Below are positions 53,037-62,140 of a stretch of DNA of 64,000 bases, piece after piece. This stretch comes from Ooceraea biroi (Eukaryota; Arthropoda; Insecta; Hymenoptera; Formicidae). The notes beneath the pieces were generated by a model. That model saw only the letters and a program-made list of their open reading frames with translations. It did no database searches and had not been told where the DNA came from. Both the position numbers and the translations under genes were made by a program. Every line of letters starts with the position of its first letter. Position 1 is the first letter of the stretch. Location of the stretch: NCBI RefSeq assembly GCF_003672135.1, contig NC_039516.1, positions 9,655,838 to 9,719,837 on the forward strand. Direction: 5' to 3'.

Positions 53037-53120
53037 CATGTTTCTAAAACATGAATTTTGCATATGAAGAAACCTTCATCCATATGCAAAAATATTATTA
53101 CCGTATATCATTACGGTAAT
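53037..53120. repeat. Three consecutive stem-loops
   Basis: Hairpin 1 (53037-53053) is CATGTTT-CTA-AAACATG. Hairpin 2 (53056-53091) pairs TTTTGCATATG with CATATGCAAAA and continues inward with GAAG/CTTC around a four-base loop. Hairpin 3 (53097-53120) pairs ATTACCGTA with TACGGTAAT. All stems are exact or nearly so. The role is unknown; this could be the remnant of a foldback element. Confidence 0.6.
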
Positions 53121-53592
53121 GCGATACGCTTTTAACAGCGAAGCCGTAGGCTTGTCCAACAAGTCCTAAGGACGATGCAATTTAGCTCGTCTCGTAAATT
53201 CTTCTGGGAAATCAAAGAAGGCGTCTTTGTCAGATAGCAAGATTTTCTGCGATGCACCTCGAGCTGTGTAAGTATACTCTCGAAACGCTAAAACCTTAAT
53301 GCAGCGCAGTCAGGCAATGTCATGGATTTTACATGAAAACCGTCAAGATGCTTGAGGTTGGAGTTGAAACGAAAAGACGGCCATGCATCGCATTCTGCAA
53401 TGTTTCCGTTTTATTATCTGTAATCTCGTATCGCCTTTTTTAATTGCAACCTATTTATCTACCGTTTATCCGTTCAAAGATATACACAGGACTAACGGAG
53501 ATGCTGACGGAGATTTTATCAGATCATCCACTGTATTGATTTCTGATCAAATTAATAATTAAATTGATGCTTAATATCAATAATTCATAATA

Positions 53593-53836
53593 CTGACAAG
53601 TAACACTACCCAAGTGTCACACGCCGATTTTGATAAGCTTTGAATATGTTGTTGTCTAGGTCAAAATATGAGATACATATTTTTTTATATCGGCCCGTTT
53701 TGCCATTAAGGGGGTGAAACACCCTCTTGAAAAAAATCGGGTTTTATATTTCTTAGCGAATACCGTCGAAACAATAAAACATATAAGAAAAAGTTTTATG
53801 GATTCTAATGTACTTTATAACAGTGCAATCAGATTT
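53593..53836 (+). repeat. Left arm of foldback element A
   Basis: This arm is the reverse complement of 54267-54510 with no difference seen. It contains a small internal hairpin, GGGTG-AAA-CACCC, around 53713-53725. Confidence 0.9.
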
Positions 53837-54266
53837 ATAAGAAATGTTAGTATATATGCAATTATAGAGAAAAAAACAAACAAATTTAGAAATATTGAAA
53901 AAAATAAAAAAAGTAAAATTTTCTTGTCAGCTCTACGTTGACCATTTCTGGGTCCGGCAGAGGGCGAGAACCTGACTTATTTTGTTAATTAAAAGTAATC
54001 CCCCGACTTCATTGTTATCTCTGTGCGAAAAAACTGTTGCCAGGAGTAACTAGCGTATTAAATACGAGAATACGGACGGGGCGCGTATGTAGCGATATAG
54101 AGGTACTTTTAGCTTATTTTTGAAAAATGCGTTTTCAGAATATGACCTTATCATATATGGTTGAATTGTCGTTAAATATGCTTGAAGTTTTGCTGAAAGA
54201 TAAATTTTAAAATTTTCAAAAATTGTGGAGGGGGAAAGGAATTTCGAAAAATATGACATTTTCGAA

Positions 54267-54510
54267 AAATCTGATTGCACTGTTATAAAGTACATTAGAA
54301 TCCATAAAACTTTTTCTTATATGTTTTATTGTTTCGACGGTATTCGCTAAGAAATATAAAACCCGATTTTTTTCAAGAGGGTGTTTCACCCCCTTAATGG
54401 CAAAACGGGCCGATATAAAAAAATATGTATCTCATATTTTGACCTAGACAACAACATATTCAAAGCTTATCAAAATCGGCGTGTGACACTTGGGTAGTGT
54501 TACTTGTCAG
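54267..54510 (-). repeat. Right arm of foldback element A
   Basis: This arm is the reverse complement of 53593-53836. Similarity stops abruptly inward of the AGATTT motif at the arm's inner edge. Confidence 0.9.
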
Positions 54511-54512
54511 TA

Positions 54513-54929
54513 CGTCTCATATGGTGCAATGTTATTATCGACAACGTGTTCGCGCGAAGCTTTCTTCCGTGTAGGCGACTCGATGCATCTTACGACCGGA
54601 AGAACGTGGGCGGAAGAGTGCATTGGTCGGTGAAGCGACGCATCGGTCGAGTATTCTACCGAGGTGCAATGTCAGTGACCCCATTTACTCCAGCCAGAAG
54701 AGTGGCTAATTGCGACCGTTCCATTCACGTCCCGAAGAAAGGATCTACCAGCGGCGTGATTCCACCCACGTGGGATATCCCAGATATCATTGCTCTTGTT
54801 CTTACTGTCAAACCCGGAAGGATCAAACGTACGCTGACACTTGCAATGTACTTTCGGTAAGCAAAAACTGCAACGAAAGCATCGCGGACTTCGTCCGAGC
54901 AGCATGCGTATCAATCTTTTACGAACGCA
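54513..54929. other. Spacer between the two foldback elements
   Basis: About 420 bp of unique-looking, GC-balanced sequence. Open frames on both strands are unsupported. Confidence 0.45.
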
Positions 54930-54933
54930 TTAA

Positions 54934-55221
54934 GGGGAGAGCCTGCTTTAGAACGTTGAAAATAAGGTATAATTTTACGAATTTTTTTAGAGAAACTATA
55001 CAGCGGATCATTATAAAACTTTGATGCATTTATTAGTACATGTTTAAAGATAAAAAAATTATTTTTTGATTTTAATATATCGCCTGTAGAGGTCGTCCTG
55101 GAGGCATCTTAGTGCAGCCGGCATTGCAAATTGGTGAGCATTCTCCTGCCTCCAAATTTCATCCAAACTGAAAAATTGAAATATTTTCTCGTTATTTATG
55201 AATTCCCATCGTCGATGAACC
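54934..55221 (+). repeat. Left arm of foldback element B
   Basis: This arm is about 288 bp and pairs imperfectly with 55357-55651. It is clearly more diverged from its partner than the arms of element A are from each other. Confidence 0.85.
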
Positions 55222-55356
55222 TTTAATATTCATAAAAACATTAAGTTAAACAATTACTTTTGCATGAAAAAGTTCAACAACTTTGCCTAAAAATCGTACT
55301 TTTGTGTTCTAAGCTCCACCATTTTGGCACTTTTCAACTTTTTTCTTCTCTCTTTG

Positions 55357-55651
55357 GTTCATCGACGATGGGAATTCATAAATAACGAGAACATATTTCA
55401 ATTTTTCAGTTTAGACGAAATTTGGAGGCAGGAGAATGCTCACCAATTTGCAATGCCGGCGACGCGGCTGCACTAAGATTTCTCCAGGACGACCTCTACA
55501 AGCGATATATTCAAATAAAAAAATAATTTTTTTATCTTTAAACATGTACTAATAAATGCATCAAAGTTTTATAATGATCCGCTGTATAGTTTCTCCAAAA
55601 ACAATTCGTAAAATATACCTTATTTTCAGCGTTCTAAAGCAGGCTCCCCCC
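55357..55651 (-). repeat. Right arm of foldback element B
   Basis: This arm is about 295 bp and pairs with 54934-55221. It carries an extra GCGTCGCC-like insertion near 55456 relative to the left arm. Confidence 0.85.
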
Positions 55652-55655
55652 TTAA

Positions 55656-56513
55656 GTCCTGCCAGGTTTGAAGGGCGACGCAGCATAATCGAATAATCCA
55701 GGGAAATAATAAAGATCCAAAAGCGCACTCGTGTAGCCGCCGGGTCGTCGCGTTTCATTTGACGATGCAAGAGCTGCGGTTAATCTTAAAGTTTAGCCAA
55801 CCGATACGATGCTGCTTTCGGTTTACCGCAGCGTGCTTGTGAAACTTCAAACGACTAAGCGCAAGGTCGGCTAAACAGGCGAGTAAACAAGCGAAGGAAG
55901 GAAGTGGATGAACGAGGTGTCGGGCCGCGAACGTGTAATCGCGAGATCAAAATCGACGCGTCTGCGCCCGGGAGTTACGCGCGGAAGGGATCGTGTAGGG
56001 CGAACCGTGAAAAACGGAGTTCCGCGCAAGATCTCCGCGTCTTAGTGCCCCACTGTCTGCAGATCCGAAGAGATTGAAACTAAGAGAACGACGTCCGTTT
56101 ATTTTTTCTCTTCCTTCTTTTATCTTTCTTTCTGTTTTTCTCTTTCCCTTTTTCTCTTGAGCGAACGTGCCTGCACGCGATGCACCCGTCTTCTTTCCCT
56201 AAGAAGCTCATTCGAATGCACGGTCATACGCCGTCATGCCGCGCGATTTGCGTCTTGTCGAGACCGAATTACGAGCTGCAAAGCGCACCTTCGCTCGGGA
56301 TTATTCCTCGGAAAAAAGCGCCCGAGATATTCTCGCGACTTACCGCCGGAATAATGAATGTAAAAGAAAACCGTCTACCTCTTATTTCGCCGCTTCAAAT
56401 TCACGATGAAATTTACGATACAAATTATACAGCAATAATTATATCATTTCTTTAACTAATTCCATTACTAAAGTCAATTAAAATATTCTTTGTAAAAGTA
56501 TGGGTACATAAAA
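55656..56513. other. Intron sequence downstream of the giant exon
   Basis: It contains a pyrimidine-rich tract at about 56100-56158 on the plus strand. No downstream exon for the minus-strand gene was identified. Confidence 0.4.
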
Positions 56514-56519
56514 ACTCAC
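56514..56519 (-). other. Splice donor of the giant exon
   Basis: The minus strand reads ACAGG|GTGAGT, a consensus 5' splice site. Past it the frame stays open only about 20 more codons to a stop near 56452, in AT-rich sequence with no protein-like character. The coding part is therefore taken to end at 56520, leaving one base of a split codon (phase 1). Confidence 0.8.
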
Positions 56520-59500
56520 CCTGTCTGCGCCGACAGATGCGTTGCTCCTCGCTGTTCCACCGGACGTCGTTGCAAATGTAATTCCTAATATTGTTTCCAC
56601 GACGGGCGATCATCGAAGAGTCCCTCGGCGGAGGAGGTAGAGGTTTGTTAGCGTCGTATTCCTGCTCCGAGCAAGTGCCGTCCGTGCGGCACTTCGAAGT
56701 GGTCACATTGCGAATGCCGTATGACGAATCCAGATTTACGTCGGATCGATCTTGGTACAGAAACACCGAATCGGTGTCGGAAGTGCTGTCTTCGCTTTTG
56801 TGTCGCCTAGTGGGTGGTTCCGGTGCCGTGCCATGCTTGGTCGGCCAACTGCCCGCCGCCAGATCAGGCCCGGCGTTCGGTTGATTCGAGAAACTGACCC
56901 TCTTGGGCCCCGTGCTTCCGTACTCCACCGATTCACCCCCTATGAGGCTGCCCCTCTTGAATATCGGGTGCGGTCGAGATCTGCCGTCGCCATCGTCATC
57001 CTCGTGTGTTCCGTCGACTTCCGGTTTCCGCGTGGATGTTGCGCCACCCGTTCCGCGATCAGCGATCGGTTTCCTGCACGCCTGCACGTTGAAACTTGCA
57101 CGCTCGACCTCATTCCTGTGGAAGTGCGGGGATGCACTCTTCGATCTCGGGGTGTCGAATCTCGCAGGGTCGCGGCCGTGCATGGGCTTCATCGGCATCT
57201 CCTGACGATCCCGCAGCGCCTGCTGCGGCCGCACTATCAGCACCGGTTGGTTCTGGCCCTTCGGAGCTTGCATCAAGGGCAGTTTGCCTGTCGGACTCGT
57301 CTTGGAACACGGTTGCTGCGCATTGCTCCAGTAAGTTCTCCCGTAACTTCCAGTCATATCCCTGTGAACGAGGGAGCCGCCAGGTACCATGTTATGCCCT
57401 GGGAATGCCTGGTTCGTATTGGGGGGCAACGAGATGGGCGTCGTGGGGCTTCCCGTTCTCTCCCTGCAATGCATCTCGTGCGTTCCGCGCCCCATCGAAT
57501 TTTGCTCGTAGATCCGTCGCTGTTGCTCCTCGTCCAGTCGCTTCAGCTGCTGCCAGTACACCGCCTCTCTCATTTCCGGCAGGTCGACCTTCGGCGCGAC
57601 TGGTTTCGGGGCATAGTTTGCCGTACTCGGAGTAGCTAACTTCCGCTGTGCTTCCAGCGCCTTTTGCTGCCAGTAAAACGCCTCCAAGTGCTGTCTGGTC
57701 TCGCGCTTCGAGGGCGACAGTGGTCCGTGAAGTGGCTGGCACTGTCGAGGGTGCATCAGCTCGCTGACTCGTTGAACGTATACAGGCTCCTGAGCCTGCC
57801 GTGACTGCGGCGGAAACGCTCGGCGTTGTTCGTAGATCGGCTCGCGCTGAAGTGAATTCGTGCTCGTGTATATCTTATCTTGGCTGATCGTTGGTGACGG
57901 TCGCTGCACTTCCAACGCTAATGTCGGAGTTCGTTGCCGCTGAACGACGTCTTGTCGTCGTTGCTGACGAACGTCTTGCGTCACTCTAGGCTGGTCTTCG
58001 CGTATCGGCGATTGCACGGTTTCTCTTCCGGGTTCGTTGGATGTTTGGCTGGCTTCCGAGTCGCGCGGCTTCGAGGTTTGCGGAGTCAAACTCTGGCCTT
58101 GAACTCGCACTTGAACTCTTTCGTCGACGCCACGACACGATTCGAGTGGGCTGTATGGACTAAGCGACAACTGATCGCTTTCATGCTTGTCTGCCTTCAT
58201 CTCCGGAGACGCCGTGCTCTTCTGTGCGGGACTCGGTTGTCGACGATGCACGTAAATCGGTTCGGGTCGCGAGATGCCTCTCGGAAGACTGGAAGACGGC
58301 GTGATCCTTTGTCCAGTAGGTTTCCCCGTTACCGAAGCAGGGGAATCCCGGCTGCCGTACTGATGCCGCGTCTCGATTGGCACGATGCCAGAAATACCAT
58401 CGCGCGAGTCCGCAATGGGAATCGGTGATTCCGCGTCGCATAGCCTAGCCTTGTTCGGCGGCCGAGAAACTCGAGACTGACAAATGGATTCTCTCTTCGG
58501 CGAGGCTATCAGGATTTGGTCGTTGGGTTGCGACCTCCTGGCCCGCGGTATTGCTGATGGGGATGTTGCCGCTGTTGTTCGAGCTTTCGACGGTGACACA
58601 TTCCGCACCGTTCTCTCGCTGTGGCTAGAAGCTAGTGATTCATTCTTCGAGTCACTATCTTCCTGATTCTTCAAGCAATTCTCGCGTGACTTTTCAATCT
58701 CCCGTTTCAATTCCGTCTGCGCAATCTCATTACCTCCGCAAGACCGCTGGCGAAAGGTCTTCAGAGGCGATTGCTGATTCGACAAGCACTTCTGCTCGTA
58801 CACCAAATCGTCCTTTTTTGGCGAGTCCTGCACTATGCGAGCTGATGTGTTTGCGTTTACAAAATCTTCTGGAGACAGGGACGATGGAGTCTCGTCGTAG
58901 ACATGTTCCTCGACGTAATTGTTGGACGATGGTGACGTCGCAGGTTGAGTTCCGTTCTCGTAGATCCTGTCTCGTGTATCTTCAAAGACTGATCGCTCGG
59001 CGGGTGACGTGCGAGCACTGCTTCGTGGCGAGTGCAGATAATACTCGCCACTCTTCGAGCTGGTCGGCGAGAACTCGCTCTTCTGACTGGAGTTTGGTGT
59101 GCAACTCGAATCAGCATAGTCACCGGACTTTTGGCTAGATCCGGACGACGGGTACTTTGATGTTCTCCCGAACAACGGCGCTTTCTGGATCTGGTTCACG
59201 ATTGGCTGCCGGGTGATCTTGACTTCCGCGGGAACCGATTGCGGTGCGTGTCTCGCATCTATCTCCAAACTGCCATCGTGAACTGTCATAATTCCATCAT
59301 TGTGATAAAACGCAGACTGATTCTGATAATTGCCGTTGTCAGCGTATGTGTCCTTCCGGTAATCGCTAAGATCATCCACTCCATCTTCATAGTTCTCGTA
59401 GTTCGATAGCTCTATGCGCGATTGTGGGATCTCAGGCAGCGGTCTGTCGACGGGAACAACACGAGGTCGCATCAGGTACCGTTCGCCGGGCGGCGCCGAA

Positions 59501-62131
59501 ATCCGACCAGACGGCCCGTGATTCCTCTGGAACAAATAATTGCGGTTGCCGTGGTTCGACTCTTGCAGGCTGTGCTTGCGTTCGAGCTGGCCGTATCGCC
59601 GGCTGTTATCCTGCTCCTCTCGCCTGTGCCTCTGCTCGTACTTCCTGATGTCGGGCGAGATACCAAGCTGCCCGCCACGCTCCATCCATCGCTCGTTCGG
59701 CGCGATCGAGCTGAGACTTGAGTCGGTGGTGTAAGATCGTTGACCGCGCGTTCTGTCACGGAGCAGACGCGTGTCGTCCGTCTGCAGGAAGTGATCGGGA
59801 GTGCTGGTGATCGGTCCTTGCTCCGGGAACAGCTCGCGCTTGATCTCCTCCAGCCTCTCTTCAATGATGGAACCGTTCAGACTATTGTCCAATTTCACGT
59901 TCCTCTTAATGTCCTCGTTCAGGTTCATCGTGTCCGGCGACCGCGTGTAATTCCCGTTCTGCTGATAGCGGGCAAAGTGTCGCTCGTCGTACTTCTTGCG
60001 CTCCTTCTGCTCTTTCTTCTTGTAATCCTTTCGAGAGTCCTTCGGTGAGAAAATAGCCGGCAAAAGGCGCCGGAAACCGAGCTTCTTCTTCTGCTTCTCC
60101 TCTTTCCTCGCTCTAGACGATCCCGCTTCCATGGTGAAATCCTTGATGAGATTAGCGTAACCGTCCTTTTCGCGATAACTTTGAACCACAAAGGCCGAAT
60201 TCTTTGTGAAATCCTTCGGATGGATCACAGTAAAGGAACGGGCAAGCTTATCGTCTCTTTTCTCACTGGTAAAGTTCTTGTCGTTGCTAAGATGTATCTC
60301 TGACACTCGTTTTTCGTTTTTCGCCACTTTGATGTTCTCTTGAATTTGCACTTGATTCGCATTCGGAGCACTGTAAATATTAACGTCTGTTGCGTCACCA
60401 ACACTTCCTTCGTCTAAGCTTTGATCTCCCTTTCCACGAGCCGTCGCAGGAATTGTATCGGTTTTCTCTATTTCCTCATCCCACCGAGAGTAATCCCGGA
60501 CTTCCTCATCATTGAAAGCTTCATCGAGTTCATCAACGTCGTCATTGTCTGTGTGGACTCCGTTCGTTTCAGCAATGTCCTCATCGACCGCCTTGATTCT
60601 GTCCTCCAGACACGAATCGGAGTCGACGGTGCTCACGGTACTGTTTTCTAGAATCTCGTCCGAGATTCGTCTCCTGGATTCATCGAGCGACGTTTGCCTC
60701 TCCGCAAACTTCACCGGATGTTCTCGGTCGAACAGCTCCCGCGAATCGCGATCCTCGACGATGCTCTCGTGTGAAGATACGCTGCCAAACTCCTCGATGT
60801 AAGATGACCTCGAGGATTCCGACGAGTTGCGCTGCAGACGGTTGTCCAGGAATTCCCCGGACCAGCGTTTCTCCACCTCTGACACTTTTTCGCTGTACTT
60901 CCGCTTGATCTCGCTTGGCGGGCGGTTCTCCGTCTCGCTGATGCCGTCGTTGTCCGATGCGTAATCCAAATCGGTCTCCAACAGTCGCTTCTCCTCGATC
61001 TTCAGCCGCTTATCCAGATTGTGCCTCTCGAGAAAATCCTTGTCAAATCCGGAGCTCAACCTCTCGCTGCGACTCGAATCCGCGGCAAGTGACGGCTTCA
61101 GAGCATAATTGGACTGGACGCCCAGCAGCTTCTCCTTGTAGCTTTGCGCGGTGCTCGCGTGGATCTTGGTGCTCAGATTCCTTTGGAGATCCTCGATCGT
61201 CGCCTGACTCCTTTCCAGACGATCCTGAGCGTCTCTGTCAATAATCGCGCATTCGCCTGAGAAGCGTCGCTTTTCGGTCTCGTCCGTTTCGCTGTGGTTT
61301 ATCTCCGTAACTTTAGCTTTAGCTTCATTGTGTTCCTCGAAGGAGTTTACGTTGTCATTATCCTCTTTATCTTCCTCAGTAGCTTCAAGGTCCGCAACTT
61401 TCTCCTTAATCAATCGCTCTTGTTCAATCACTACTTCGTCAATGATTTTCTCCCGACTCGACGATAAATTTCCCAAAGATTTTACTTTTGCGGAGGATAC
61501 CGACGTCGTTGCAACAGACGAGTCGGGTTCTTCCGTGCCTGCAGATTTCTCTGGAAGTTTCGGCGACACTTCGTTCTTCTTGGCAATCACGTTCACCGAA
61601 TTCAAACCTTCGACTACGATGCTGCCGATAGATGGGCTCTTAGTGAGCTTAATCGGCTTGATTCTACTCTCCTCGTTCACCACGCTAGCAACTTCGCTCT
61701 GTTGATTCTTCGGAATTGGCAGCTTCGACTGGCTGTCGGAGACGATCGTCTTAAGATCAGTGTCTTTCGGTTTTGACGTGAATGCGTCTTCCGACAATCG
61801 TAATTTATTGTTACTCGTTGAGCTCTGTTCTTCGTCTTCTGTCCGTTTAATAACGCACGGCTTTGTTTGCGAGCTCAGAGACAGTCTTCTCGATGTCTCG
61901 TTCTTCGTCAATAATACCTCTCGCGGTCCGTTCGAGGATTCGAGAACGATCCTCTCCACGGTAACCTTGTCGATCGAGAAAACTCGCACGTTCTCCGCAT
62001 CCGCTTCCTTCCCGTCACCCTTAAGCGGGTTCTGATTATGCCGCGCATCCGTTCCCGAGATGTTGCTACCGAACATTCCCTCCATTGACTCCATGCTGGT
62101 TCGCTGCGCAACGTTCTCTTCGTAAGGGCGC
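56520..62131 (-). CDS. Giant internal coding exon of an unrecognised scaffold-like protein (partial gene)
   Basis: An uninterrupted reading frame of about 1870 codons lies between an acceptor (CTCTTTCAG, ending at 62132) and a donor (G|GTGAGT, intron starting at 56519). The frame is open upstream of the first methionine (62094) to the acceptor, so this is probably an internal exon rather than the start. Counting from that Met, residues 1-650 are Ser/Glu/Asp-rich with several basophilic kinase-like sites (RRLS, RRFS, RRRIS). A basic block follows at about 664-701, containing KKKLGFRRLLPAIF. Tyrosine motifs EPIYV/E recur at Y1281, Y1421 and Y1439, and AxYWQQ motifs at Y1474 and Y1513. KRVSF, a PP1-docking (RVxF) consensus, is at 1731-1735, and a PLPPPPR run is near 1820. 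No globular domain is obvious. I infer a cytoplasmic adaptor or scaffold; the family is not recognised. Earlier and later exons are not identified. The exon takes one base of its first codon and leaves one base of its last. Confidence 0.9.
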
Positions 62132-62140
62132 CTGAAAGAG
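62132..62140 (-). other. Splice acceptor of the giant exon
   Basis: On the minus strand the sequence CTCTTTCAG precedes the exon base G at 62131. The short pyrimidine run and the AG fit an insect 3' splice site. The frame stays open from this point through the first methionine, which supports entry by splicing. No in-frame Met lies between the acceptor and 62094. Confidence 0.7.

Larger units (their letters stand above)
53593..54510. mobile_element. Foldback element A: 918 bp, 244-bp inverted arms, TA-flanked
   Basis: The element starts CTGACAAGTAACAC and ends with its reverse complement, with TA on both sides (53591-53592, 54511-54512). The arms 53593-53836 and 54267-54510 are identical by eye over 244 bp. 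The 430-bp middle is AT-rich with no coding frame. TA target and terminal inverted repeats fit a non-autonomous Tc1/mariner-type MITE, although the ends are not a family I recognise. Long perfect arms suggest recent insertion or arm homogenisation. Confidence 0.9.
54934..55651. mobile_element. Foldback element B: 718 bp, TTAA-flanked (piggyBac-like MITE)
   Basis: TTAA lies at 54930-54933 and 55652-55655. The ends read GGGGAGAGCCTGCTTTAGAA and, inverted, GGGGGGAGCCTGCTTTAGAA. The arms 54934-55221 and 55357-55651 match with scattered substitutions and an 8-bp insertion in the right arm, leaving a 135-bp spacer. The TTAA target is characteristic of piggyBac transposons, so this is most likely a non-autonomous relative. 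It codes for nothing. Confidence 0.88.

Noticed and set aside
54710..55770. Two small frames on opposite strands sharing a similar C-terminal sequence
   Set aside because: The similarity is just the two arms of foldback element B read outside-in; it is not a duplicated gene.
56752..57639. 295-codon plus-strand frame
   Set aside because: It is antisense to the giant exon and mirrors its codon composition.
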